From the NCBI RefSeq assembly GCF_023149135.1, contig NZ_JAIWJX010000002.1, positions 1,550,001-1,614,000 of the forward strand: DNA of 64,000 nucleotides, written 5' to 3'. Positions 31,395-40,915 of the stretch are shown one piece after another; position 1 is the stretch's first letter; each line of letters begins with the position of its first letter. This DNA comes from Fictibacillus marinisediminis. Lineage in GTDB: Bacteria > Bacillota > Bacilli > Bacillales > Fictibacillaceae. The notes beneath the pieces are model-generated. The model saw only the letters and a list, made by a program, of their open reading frames with translations. It ran no database searches and was not told the DNA's origin. The translations under genes were made by a program, and so were the position numbers.

Positions 31395-32324
31395 ATGCCA
31401 GAAACGGACATCGCCGACCTCAAAAGCCGTCTTTATAACCTTCATATCGAATCCATTCCCAGCATTATCGAGAGGCATCTTCTTCATCTGGAAAAGAATG
31501 AACTGTTTGTTCCCTTCCTGGCCTATACAGATTCAGAATACCAGATGCATCTTAAATGGATGTTAACTGCCTTGATAAAAGGCATTTTTATACATAATGA
31601 AGAATTTAACTCCTGCATGGAACGAATTGAAGATCGGGGTTTCAAGCAGGGACATGATTTTGCCGGGCAAAGGGCTATCCCCCATCAGCTCCTTCCTCTT
31701 TTAGCAAAGAGTCTGAGGCAGGCGGGCAACAGTGTTATTCAGAACCTGATTAAGGAAGAAACAGCTGAAAACAAACTGTTTTTTCTGGAGAGATGGGGAC
31801 ATGCTGCCAATTCTTTAATGATCGGGGTTTTAAGCGGTTATTTTTCAAAACAAGTAACCGATCTGAAAGAACTGAGCATCAGAGACCCATTGACGAACCT
31901 ATATAACAGGCGTTACTTTTATCATTGCCTGGAAACAGAGGTCCTGAAGGCAAAAAGGGGCCAATATCCACTGTCACTGATTATGATGGACATCAATGAT
32001 TTTAAAGAGATCAATGACCAGTTCGGGCATCATATGGGAGACGAGCTGCTGCAGCAGATCGCTTTCTTTGCGGAAAAGCTGCAAATGGATCTCGGCTTCC
32101 GGTTTGGAGGCGACGAGTTTGTATTCTTGATTCCCGGCCATACAGAACAAACAGCCTATCAGCTGGCCGGCCAGATTGATCTGTATTTGCGTTCGTGGAA
32201 TGAAAAGGTCTCGCTGGCCTATGGAACCATTCGCCTGCATGCGGATGCGGTTGACAATATTGATCATTACCTGCGTCTTGCGGATGAAAGAATGTACATG
32301 AATAAAAGAGACATAAAGCAATAA
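31395..32324 (+). CDS. Diguanylate cyclase with helical N-terminal sensor domain
   Basis: This 309-residue protein has a helical N-terminal domain (residues 1-155) that I cannot name and a C-terminal GGDEF domain (160-305). The active site is intact: 'RFGGDEFVFL' near residue 236, plus 'DPLTNLYNRRYF' and 'MMDINDFKEINDQFGH'. It should make c-di-GMP from two GTP. No membrane segments are seen. The start at 31395 follows GAGGG. The mRNA leader carries a c-di-GMP riboswitch, so the enzyme's product should feed back on its own expression. Confidence 0.9.
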   Translation: MPETDIADLKSRLYNLHIESIPSIIERHLLHLEKNELFVPFLAYTDSEYQMHLKWMLTALIKGIFIHNEEFNSCMERIEDRGFKQGHDFAGQRAIPHQLLPLLAKSLRQAGNSVIQNLIKEETAENKLFFLERWGHAANSLMIGVLSGYFSKQVTDLKELSIRDPLTNLYNRRYFYHCLETEVLKAKRGQYPLSLIMMDINDFKEINDQFGHHMGDELLQQIAFFAEKLQMDLGFRFGGDEFVFLIPGHTEQTAYQLAGQIDLYLRSWNEKVSLAYGTIRLHADAVDNIDHYLRLADERMYMNKRDIKQ

Positions 32325-32341
32325 TGAATAGAATGTTCAGT

Positions 32342-32373
32342 GCCTGCCTTGTTCCAGTTAAAGGCAGGCTTTT
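32342..32373 (+). terminator. Terminator after the GGDEF gene
   Basis: GCCTGCCTT pairs with AAGGCAGGC, followed by T residues. Confidence 0.88.
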
Positions 32374-32452
32374 CTGCAGTCGTTATCATTCTTTTACATA
32401 CTGTTTTATGAGATAATAGGTTTAAGATTATTAGGTTGACAGAGGTGAGGAT

Positions 32453-35400
32453 ATGAGTTTGCGCTTTATTCTTGGAAGAGCCGGAAGCGGAAAGAGTGAC
32501 CGCAGTTTAAGCGAGATCAGAGAGTCTCTTTTTGCAAATCCGGAGGGAAAACCCATTATCTATTTGGTGCCCGATCAGATGACATTTCAATCCGAATATG
32601 AGTTGGCAAAGACACCTGGCCTCGAAGGAATGATGCGTGCCCAGGTGTTCAGTTTTTCCCGTCTGGCATGGAAAGTCCTAGGTGATGTCGGAGGGATGAC
32701 CAGACTTCATATTACAAGTGTCGGTATGAACATGATGCTCAGAAAAATAATAGAAAACAAAAAACAGTATCTAAAGGTATTTAAAAAAGCGTCAGATCAG
32801 AATGGATTCTATGAACTTATGGAAAATATGATCACTGAATTCAAGCGATACTGCGTGGATGCCGAGCAGCTCGACTGGAACGCTCAGACGCTGCTGCAAT
32901 TTAACAGCGATGAAAAAGGAAATGTTCTTCAGGACAAGCTTACGGACCTCGCCCTGATCTACGGAGAATTAGAAAAAGCATTGGTTCATAAATACGTGGA
33001 TACCGAGGATTATTTAAGGCTGCTGGCAGAGAAGATTCCTTATTCAGAGTATATAAAAGAGGCTGAATTCTACATAGACGGTTTTCACCAGTTCACGCCG
33101 CAGGAACTTGAAGTCATTCGGATGCTGCTGAAACATGCAGATCATGTAACAGTTGCCCTGACTCTTGATTCATACGAAAGTGCTGGACATCCCCATGAGC
33201 TTGATCTGTTCTATACTCCGAAAAATACACTTCTCTCCATTAAAAAAATAGCACAGGAAGAGGGTGTGTTTGAAAGAGAGCCGGTTATTCTGGAAAAAAC
33301 GCCAAGGTTCAGCGGTACACCCTCTCTGGCTCATTTAGAAAGCCAGTTCGACCGCAGGCCAGCTATGGAACTTGATGCGTCAAACGGCATTTCTGTTCAA
33401 TCTGCCGTTAATCGGAGAACGGAAATCGAAGCCGCTGCCAGGGAGATCATCCGCCTTGTCCGTGATGAAAACTACCGATACAGGGAGATCGCCCTCTCCA
33501 TTCGAAACATGAATGATTATTACGACTTGATTGAAACGGTCTTTGAGGAATATGAAATTCCTGTCTTTTTAGATCAGAAGAAACCGATGCTTCACCATCC
33601 GCTCGTTGAATTGATCCGTTCGTCGCTGGAAGCTGTGACAAGCAACTGGCGGTACGAATCGGTTTTCCGTGCTGTAAAAACAGATCTGCTTTATCCTGTA
33701 GACAGTGATTTTTCATGGGCGGAACTTCGCCATGAAATGGATGAACTGGAGAATTATGTGCTCGCATACGGTATTCAGGGGTATCGCTGGATAGAGAAGA
33801 AGCCGTGGAAGGTGCAGCGTTTTCAGGCGCTGGAAGAACATGAATTCGTCCAGACAGATGAGGAAAAAGAAAAGCAGGAGCGGCTGAACGAAGTCAGGCA
33901 TATGGTTGCGTCTCCGCTGGACAAACTTTCACATGACTTGAACAACGCGGACAATGTCCGGGGGTTCTGTGAGGTGCTGTTTCTTTATCTTGAACGTCTG
34001 CATATCCCGATGAAGCTTGAACGTCTCAGTCAAAGAGCACAGCAGGAAGGCAAGCTCAGGATTGCACGTGAACATGATCAGGTCTGGGATGCAGTTGTAG
34101 AGCTTCTAGATGAGATGGTAGAGATTACGGGTGAAGAAAGCATCAAGCTTGATCTATGGATCAAAATGCTGGATACAGGCTTAGAAAGCCTAAAGTTTGC
34201 CCTTGTACCGCCTGCCCTCGATCAGGTGCTGGCCGGAACGATGGACCGCTCCCGTTACTCAGGCGTAAAATGCCACTTCATTATGGGTGTCAATGACGGG
34301 GTTCTGCCGGCAAAGCCGAAGGAGGAAGGAATACTTTCAGAAGATGACAGGGATGTTCTTGAAAAGAACGGCCTGCCTCTTGCTCCTGGTTCAAGAAGGC
34401 AGCTTTTAGATGAACAATTCCTCATCTATCTTTCACTGGCGAATGCCACAGACAAGCTGTATATCTCTTATCCGCTGGCAGATGAGGAGGGGAAGAATCT
34501 GCTTCCTTCCATGGTGATCGGCAGGGTGAAATCATTGTTCCCTGGACTTAAAGAAGAATTGATTCAAAGCGATCCGGAAAACGGCAACGATTTGGTTTAT
34601 ATCCAGCATCCTCAAAAGGCGATTTCCTATCTCAATACCCAGCTGCGTGAATGGAAGAAAGGCTATCCCATCTCAGGGGTTTGGTGGGATGTTTATAATT
34701 GGACTACCGTTCAGGATAGGTGGAAATGGCTGGGGGAAACCGTGCTGGGAAGTCTATTTTATTTTAATCAGGAAAACAACCTCACACCGGCTGTAACGAA
34801 AGAGTTATACGGAAGTGAGATTACGGCCAGCGTTTCAAGGATGGAACTGCACCAGTCATGTCCTTTTTCACAGTTTCTTTCCTATGGGCTGAAGCTCCAG
34901 GAAAGAAAGCTGTATAGATTGGAAGCACCTGATATCGGTCAGCTGTTTCATGCTGCTCTAAAGAACATGGATGATTTTCTGGGCTCCAACCACATGAGCT
35001 GGCGCGATCTTTCTAGGAAGGATTGTTACCGCATTGCGGGAGAAATGGTGGAAAGCCTCGCATTAAAGCTTCAGAGCCAGATCTTGCTCAGTACGAAACG
35101 CCATTTATATATAAAGAGCAAATTAAAGGATATTGTCGGCAGAGCGTCCCATATGTTAAGCGAGCATGCGCGAGCCAGCGGCTTTGCTCCAATCGGCCTT
35201 GAGCTGGGGTTCGGCAAACAGCAGCCCCTTCCACCGCTTAAATATCAATTGCCAAACGGCACAACCATGGAGATTATCGGAAGAATTGACCGTGTGGATT
35301 CCGCCGAAGGGTCAGACGGACTGATGTTAAGAATCATTGATTATAAATCAAGCTCGACAGGGTTAAACCTCTCAGAAGTTTATTATGGGATCGCCCTGCA

Positions 35401-35953
35401 GATGCTTACGTATCTTGATGTTGTCATCAGCCACTCCAAACAATGGCTCGGAAGGGAAGCACATCCGGCCGGTGTTCTGTATTTCCACATCCATAACCCA
35501 TTAGTTACAAACAAAAAGCTGCTGACTCTTGAAGAGGTGCAGCACGAACTTTACAAGAAGTTCAAGATGAAAGGCTTGGTGCTGGCAGATACTGAGACGG
35601 TGCAATTGATGGATACGGTCTTTGAAAAAAAATCAGATATCATACCTGTTTCCATTACTTCGAAAGGTTTTCATCCTACTCACTCATCTGTAGCAACCGA
35701 GGAAGAGTTTTCAACGATGACGAATTATGTTCGAAAGGTCATTAAGGATGTCGGCACAGACATTACGGAAGGGGTCATAGATATCTCCCCTTATCAAATG
35801 AAAAGTAAAGTGCCATGTACCTTCTGCTCCTATCGTTCGGTATGCCAGTTCGACCAGTCGCTCGAAGAAAATCAATACAGGCTGTTAAAAGACGAAAGTG
35901 ATGAGAATATATTAGCCAAAATGAACGAGGAAGGAGGAAGGAGAGATGATTAA
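32453..35953 (+). CDS. addB: ATP-dependent helicase/nuclease subunit B
   Basis: This 1166-residue protein equals the length of B. subtilis AddB. Walker A GRAGSGKS is at residues 8-15. A degenerate helicase core recognises Chi. The C-terminal nuclease has 'IGRIDRVDSAEG' and 'RIIDYKSSSTGLN' near residues 945 and 963. Cys residues in 'LHQSCPFSQFLSY' (about 802) and 'CTFCSYRSVCQF' (about 1123-1131) build the 4Fe-4S cluster of the nuclease. With AddA it resects double-strand breaks for RecA recombination. Its end overlaps addA by eight bases. Confidence 0.97.
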   Translation: MSLRFILGRAGSGKSDRSLSEIRESLFANPEGKPIIYLVPDQMTFQSEYELAKTPGLEGMMRAQVFSFSRLAWKVLGDVGGMTRLHITSVGMNMMLRKIIENKKQYLKVFKKASDQNGFYELMENMITEFKRYCVDAEQLDWNAQTLLQFNSDEKGNVLQDKLTDLALIYGELEKALVHKYVDTEDYLRLLAEKIPYSEYIKEAEFYIDGFHQFTPQELEVIRMLLKHADHVTVALTLDSYESAGHPHELDLFYTPKNTLLSIKKIAQEEGVFEREPVILEKTPRFSGTPSLAHLESQFDRRPAMELDASNGISVQSAVNRRTEIEAAAREIIRLVRDENYRYREIALSIRNMNDYYDLIETVFEEYEIPVFLDQKKPMLHHPLVELIRSSLEAVTSNWRYESVFRAVKTDLLYPVDSDFSWAELRHEMDELENYVLAYGIQGYRWIEKKPWKVQRFQALEEHEFVQTDEEKEKQERLNEVRHMVASPLDKLSHDLNNADNVRGFCEVLFLYLERLHIPMKLERLSQRAQQEGKLRIAREHDQVWDAVVELLDEMVEITGEESIKLDLWIKMLDTGLESLKFALVPPALDQVLAGTMDRSRYSGVKCHFIMGVNDGVLPAKPKEEGILSEDDRDVLEKNGLPLAPGSRRQLLDEQFLIYLSLANATDKLYISYPLADEEGKNLLPSMVIGRVKSLFPGLKEELIQSDPENGNDLVYIQHPQKAISYLNTQLREWKKGYPISGVWWDVYNWTTVQDRWKWLGETVLGSLFYFNQENNLTPAVTKELYGSEITASVSRMELHQSCPFSQFLSYGLKLQERKLYRLEAPDIGQLFHAALKNMDDFLGSNHMSWRDLSRKDCYRIAGEMVESLALKLQSQILLSTKRHLYIKSKLKDIVGRASHMLSEHARASGFAPIGLELGFGKQQPLPPLKYQLPNGTTMEIIGRIDRVDSAEGSDGLMLRIIDYKSSSTGLNLSEVYYGIALQMLTYLDVVISHSKQWLGREAHPAGVLYFHIHNPLVTNKKLLTLEEVQHELYKKFKMKGLVLADTETVQLMDTVFEKKSDIIPVSITSKGFHPTHSSVATEEEFSTMTNYVRKVIKDVGTDITEGVIDISPYQMKSKVPCTFCSYRSVCQFDQSLEENQYRLLKDESDENILAKMNEEGGRRDD

Positions 35954-38900
35954 AATAGCAGAAAAGCCCGCAGACAGCTTATGGACAGATGACCAGTGGC
36001 AAGCGATTCAATCGAGAGGGCAGGATATTCTTGTTGCTGCTGCAGCAGGGTCGGGAAAAACAGCCGTGCTTGTTGAGCGGATTATTTCGATGATCAGAAA
36101 AGAAATCGCTGATGTCGACAGACTGCTCATCGTTACATTTACAAACGCCGCCGCTGCTGAGATGCGAAAAAGGATAGGAGATGCGATTGAAAAAGAGCTT
36201 TCTCTGCATCCGGCATCGCTCCATCTGCGAAGGCAGCTCGGTTTGCTGAATAAAGCTTCCATTTCCACGCTTCACTCCTTTTGTATTGAAGTATTGAGAA
36301 AGTATTATTATCAGATCGATCTGGATCCGGGCTTTAGGATTGCCGATGACACCGAAGCAGAATTAATCAGGCAGGAAGTATTGGAAAATCTGTTTGAAGA
36401 AGAGTACAGCAAGGGAGAGGGCCATGCGTTCTTTGATGTGGTTGATGCATACAGTTCAGATCGGAATGATATTGAACTGCAGCGCCTAATTCTAAAGCTC
36501 TATGATTTTTCAAGAAGCCATCCTGAACCGGCACAATGGCTGCAGCAAATGGCGGCTCAGTATGATGTTGGTGAAGAGGCGATAATCGATGATCTGCCTT
36601 GGACGAAAGAGCTGCTGGAAGATGTGGCGATGCAGCTGAAAGGCTTAGGAACCGTACTTGAACGTGCCCTAGACACAGCACGGTCTCCTCTAGGACCTGC
36701 CGCATACGGAGAAACGATTGAAAACGATCTGGTTTTTGTAAAGCGCCTTGTAGCCGCTGCTGTCTTATCCTGGCAAGAGCTTTATGACGTGTTTCAATCC
36801 GGTGCTTTTGCAACGATGAAACAGGTGCGCGGAAAAGAGGTAGATCCTGTTCTCAAAGAAAAAGTAAAGAAGATGCGGGACCAGGTAAAAAAGAAAGTCT
36901 CTCAAATTAAAGAAGATCTGTTCAGCAGGCCGCCGGAGTCGTATGTGATTCACTTGCAGGAGATGGCCCCGGTTGTAAAATATCTTGCAGAACTGGTTCA
37001 AGAGTTTGGCCGCCGTTTTTTAAAAGAAAAGCAGGAAAAGGGGTTGCTTGATTTTGGGGATCTTGAACATTTTTGCCTGGAGATCTTGAGCGCGCCCTCT
37101 TCAACAGTTGAGAACCCTGTACCTTCTTCTGCAGCTCTTGAATACAGAAACCGTTTTGTAGAGGTTCTGGTTGACGAGTATCAGGACACGAACCTCGTGC
37201 AGGAAACCATTGTCAGGCTGGTCAGCAAAGGAAAAGGAGAACAAGGGAACCTGTTTATGGTCGGGGATGTGAAGCAGAGCATTTATCGTTTCCGCTTGGC
37301 TGAACCAGGACTTTTCTTATCGAAATACAAGCAATTTTCCAAGCAGGGTGATGGAGGAAGCGGACTGCGGATCGACCTGGCCAAAAACTTCAGGAGCCGT
37401 TCAGAAGTGCTTGATGCTGCTAACTATATTTTTAAGCAGATCATGAATGAGTCTGTTGGAGAAATCGCATACAGCAAGGAAGCTGAACTTTCTTTTGGCG
37501 CAAATTATTATCCGGAAACGGCCCAAGTGGAAGCAGAACTTCTGCTCATCAATAAAAGTTCCCCTGTACTTGATGAAGAGGGTGAGGCGACTGGTGAAAG
37601 CGAGAAATCGGACAGTGAAACAGTACTGCTTGAAGCAAGGGTAATGGCAGAGAAAATTAAACAGCTGATCGGCACAGAGAGCAATGCCTCTTATCAGGTT
37701 CTTGATAAGACAACAGGAAACATGAGGCCGGTAAAATATAAAGATATCGTGATTCTGCTCCGTGCAACGAGCTCCTGGGCTCCCATCATCCTGGAAGAAT
37801 TCAAGCGCCAGGGCATCCCTTCTTACGCGGAGCTTTCTACCGGCTATTTCGAAGCTGTGGAAGTCAACATTATGCTTTCCCTGTTAAAAGTCGTTGATAA
37901 CCCGCTGCAGGATATCCCGATCGCTTCTGTACTGCGTTCTCCAATTGTAGGATTCACTGGGGATGAAATGGCCGCTGTCCGGCTGGCAGATAAAAAAGGG
38001 ACCTATTTTGACGCAGTGACAGAATACATCGCCAGCGGAGAAGATGAAAACATCATCAGCCGGCTGCAGCACTTTACGAAGAAGCTTGGACAGTGGCGTG
38101 AAACTGCGAGACAAGGTTCTCTCGCAGACTTAATTTGGAGAATCTACCGGGAAACGGGCTATTTTGATTTCGTAGGGGGCCTTCCTGGTGGCAAACAGCG
38201 GCAGGCTAACCTTCGGGCGCTATACGACCGGGCGAGGCAATACGAAAAAACATCTTTTCGGGGGCTCTTCCGATTTCTTCGATTTATCGAACGGATGCAG
38301 GACCGCGGGAAGGACCTGGGTGCGGCCCGTGCACTTGGAGAACAGGAAGATGTCGTGCGGGTAATGACGATTCATAAGAGTAAGGGTCTGGAATTCCCGG
38401 TTGTTTTTGCAGCGGGGTTAAATAAGCAGTTTAATACGATGGACCTGAAGGAGAGCGTTCTTCTGCATAAAGAACTCGGGCTTGGCACACGGTATATTAA
38501 TCCGAGATTCAGGGTGGCCTATCCTACGCTTCCGCAGCTAGCGATTCAGCGCAGTAAGAAAATGGAGCTGCTGGCAGAAGAGATGAGGGTATTGTATGTC
38601 GCCTTAACACGGGCGAAAGAAAAGCTTTATCTGCTGGGGACACTCAATGATTTGGAGAAGTCTGTCAATCAATGGGGAGAAGCATTGGGAAGCGAAGAAT
38701 GGCTTCTCCCGGACTATGACCGCTCACAGGCAAAAAGCTATTTGGACTGGATTGGCCGTGCGGTAATCAGACACAAAGACAGCGGCATTCTGAGAAACCA
38801 TTTGCAAAATGCAGAACAAGGAAGAGGCGAACCGTATATTGACCCGGCGAAGTGGCGGATCGATATCTTTGATGCTGCGGATTATGAAGAAGAACACCAA

Positions 38901-39707
38901 GGCAGAAAAATTCTTCAGGAAGAAATTCTATCAGCTATTAAAGAATACAAGTCTGTCGATCTCGTTTCTGAGGAAAAAGAAGAAGCAGAACGGCGCCTGA
39001 ACTGGGAATATGGCTACAAACTATCGACGGCGACTTTATCGAAGCAGTCGGTCACCGAAATTAAAAAACAGTATCAGTTCCTCGATGAGTACAGCGATCG
39101 TCCGTTGGCTGGCGGCTTTTCGTCGGCAAATGCGAGCCGGCCTAGGTTTATGCAGGAAAAAACGCTGACAGCAGCAGAACGGGGAACGGCCATGCATGCT
39201 GTTATGCAGCATATTGATCTGTCTTTGCAGACTGAACCTGAACAGATTAAAGAGCTGCTTGCAAAAATGGTGAACAAGGAACTTTTAACAGACGAACAGG
39301 CTGCTCATATTGACATTGGCGCCATTTCCAGATTCTTTGAAACCGACATTGGAAAAAGGGTAAGCGAGGCACCAAACATCATAAGAGAGATGCCGTTCAG
39401 CATGGCGCTCCCCGTGGAGGAAGCCGCGTTGACATGGCAGGGTACAGCCAAGGAAACTATTCTTGTACAAGGTGTTATCGATTGTATGATCGCTGAAGAA
39501 GATGGGTTTATTTTGATAGATTATAAGTCGGATACCATCAGCAGCCGCTTTGCCGGAGGATTTGATGGAGCAAAGCAGATCTTGCTTGAACGGTATCGTG
39601 TGCAGCTGGAGCTATATGGAAAAGCGATAGAGCGGATTTTAAAGAAGCCGGTTAAAGAGAGTTATTTGTATTTCTTTGACGGAGGCCATTTATTGCAAGT
39701 GAAATAG
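35946..39707 (+). CDS. addA: ATP-dependent helicase/nuclease subunit A
   Basis: This 1253-residue UvrD-type 3'-5' helicase has a C-terminal RecB-like nuclease. Walker A 'AAAGSGKTAVLVERI' is at about residues 32-46, Walker B 'VDEYQDTN' near 409, motif 'MTIHKSKGLEFPVVF' near 809 and 'VALTRAKEKLYLLG', with nuclease motif 'LIDYKSDT' near 1191. It is the motor of the AddAB break-resection enzyme. AGGAAGGAGAG precedes the ATG inside addB, giving coupled translation. Confidence 0.97.
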   Translation: MIKIAEKPADSLWTDDQWQAIQSRGQDILVAAAAGSGKTAVLVERIISMIRKEIADVDRLLIVTFTNAAAAEMRKRIGDAIEKELSLHPASLHLRRQLGLLNKASISTLHSFCIEVLRKYYYQIDLDPGFRIADDTEAELIRQEVLENLFEEEYSKGEGHAFFDVVDAYSSDRNDIELQRLILKLYDFSRSHPEPAQWLQQMAAQYDVGEEAIIDDLPWTKELLEDVAMQLKGLGTVLERALDTARSPLGPAAYGETIENDLVFVKRLVAAAVLSWQELYDVFQSGAFATMKQVRGKEVDPVLKEKVKKMRDQVKKKVSQIKEDLFSRPPESYVIHLQEMAPVVKYLAELVQEFGRRFLKEKQEKGLLDFGDLEHFCLEILSAPSSTVENPVPSSAALEYRNRFVEVLVDEYQDTNLVQETIVRLVSKGKGEQGNLFMVGDVKQSIYRFRLAEPGLFLSKYKQFSKQGDGGSGLRIDLAKNFRSRSEVLDAANYIFKQIMNESVGEIAYSKEAELSFGANYYPETAQVEAELLLINKSSPVLDEEGEATGESEKSDSETVLLEARVMAEKIKQLIGTESNASYQVLDKTTGNMRPVKYKDIVILLRATSSWAPIILEEFKRQGIPSYAELSTGYFEAVEVNIMLSLLKVVDNPLQDIPIASVLRSPIVGFTGDEMAAVRLADKKGTYFDAVTEYIASGEDENIISRLQHFTKKLGQWRETARQGSLADLIWRIYRETGYFDFVGGLPGGKQRQANLRALYDRARQYEKTSFRGLFRFLRFIERMQDRGKDLGAARALGEQEDVVRVMTIHKSKGLEFPVVFAAGLNKQFNTMDLKESVLLHKELGLGTRYINPRFRVAYPTLPQLAIQRSKKMELLAEEMRVLYVALTRAKEKLYLLGTLNDLEKSVNQWGEALGSEEWLLPDYDRSQAKSYLDWIGRAVIRHKDSGILRNHLQNAEQGRGEPYIDPAKWRIDIFDAADYEEEHQGRKILQEEILSAIKEYKSVDLVSEEKEEAERRLNWEYGYKLSTATLSKQSVTEIKKQYQFLDEYSDRPLAGGFSSANASRPRFMQEKTLTAAERGTAMHAVMQHIDLSLQTEPEQIKELLAKMVNKELLTDEQAAHIDIGAISRFFETDIGKRVSEAPNIIREMPFSMALPVEEAALTWQGTAKETILVQGVIDCMIAEEDGFILIDYKSDTISSRFAGGFDGAKQILLERYRVQLELYGKAIERILKKPVKESYLYFFDGGHLLQVK

Positions 39708-39739
39708 AATGGCAAAAAAAGGAAAAGGGGGGGAGCAGA

Positions 39740-40915
39740 ATGAGGCTGCTTCACACGGCAGATTGGCATTTGGGAAGAACACTGGAAGGGCGCAGCAGAC
39801 TGGAAGAACAGCAGCAGTTTCTCGATGAACTGGTCAGCATCGCAGAGGAAGAAAAAGTAGATGCAGTGATCATGGCGGGTGATGTGTTTGATACAGTCAA
39901 CCCGCCGGCTGCAGCGGAACAGATGTTTTATGATACGATGGCCCGGCTGAGCGATAAAGGAAAACGGCATGTGATCGCCATTGCGGGAAATCATGACCAT
40001 CCTGACCGTCTTTCCGCTTCCTCACCCCTTGCAAGAAATCTCGGCATTACACTTGTCGGTCTGCCTGGGGCGGAAATGTATTCATATGGCATTAAGCGCA
40101 CACAGGAGAAATTGAATGTCTGTGCTTTGCCTTACCCCTCTGAATCAAGATTAAGAGAAATGCTTTCTGATTCCGGAGAAGAACTGCAGTTACGAAATGA
40201 GTACGATAGCTGGGTCGGAAAATATTTTCAAATGATGTCGGGCCATTTTTCACCTGAATGCGTCAATATCGCGATGAGCCACTTATATGTTGCAGGCAGC
40301 AACGAGAGTGACTCAGAACGGCCAGTACATATAGGCGGAGCTTATACAGTTGCGGCTGAAACACTGCCGGAAGCTGCACAATACGTAGCTCTTGGCCATC
40401 TCCATCGGCCCCAGAACGTCAAGAGGGCCAAAACGGCCGCGCGGTATTCCGGTTCGCCGCTCAGTTACAGTTTTTCGGAGGCAGGCCACACGAAATCCGT
40501 CACTATTGTTGATGTTGAACCAGGTAAAGCTGCAGAGATAAAAGAGATTCCGCTGACATGCGGAAAGCCGCTGGTCGTCTATCAGGCAAAAGGAGTAGCA
40601 GAGGTTTACCGCTGGCTGGAGGAAGGGCTGAACAGCAGCGCCTGGGTGGATCTCTCTATCTCTGTACAGGACAGCATTGCGATGGAAGATATACAATACA
40701 TCAGAAAAGCCCATAAAGGCATTATTCATATCAAACCCATATTTGAAAACAGCACTTCACAGGAAATGGCTGTACAAAAGAAGCTGCCCATCGACGAGCT
40801 GTTCAGTAAATTTTACGAACGTCAGACAGGCGGCGGTATTCCGGATGAAAAGGTGATGTCCCTTTTTCTCGAGCTGATTTCAGATGAAGAAGAGGAGAGG
40901 AGTGCTGCAGAATGA
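39740..40915 (+). CDS. sbcD: SbcD exonuclease subunit
   Basis: This 391-residue Mre11-family phosphoesterase has motifs 'HTADWHLGRTL' (residues 5-15), 'MAGDVFDTVNPP' (about 50), 'AGNHDHPDRL' (about 83) and 'YVALGHLHRPQ' (about 215), which hold two Mn ions. With SbcC it opens hairpins and protein-blocked DNA ends. AAAGGGGGGGAG precedes the ATG. It overlaps sbcC by four bases (ATGA), and addBA-sbcDC form one cluster as in B. subtilis. Confidence 0.97.
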   Translation: MRLLHTADWHLGRTLEGRSRLEEQQQFLDELVSIAEEEKVDAVIMAGDVFDTVNPPAAAEQMFYDTMARLSDKGKRHVIAIAGNHDHPDRLSASSPLARNLGITLVGLPGAEMYSYGIKRTQEKLNVCALPYPSESRLREMLSDSGEELQLRNEYDSWVGKYFQMMSGHFSPECVNIAMSHLYVAGSNESDSERPVHIGGAYTVAAETLPEAAQYVALGHLHRPQNVKRAKTAARYSGSPLSYSFSEAGHTKSVTIVDVEPGKAAEIKEIPLTCGKPLVVYQAKGVAEVYRWLEEGLNSSAWVDLSISVQDSIAMEDIQYIRKAHKGIIHIKPIFENSTSQEMAVQKKLPIDELFSKFYERQTGGGIPDEKVMSLFLELISDEEEERSAAE

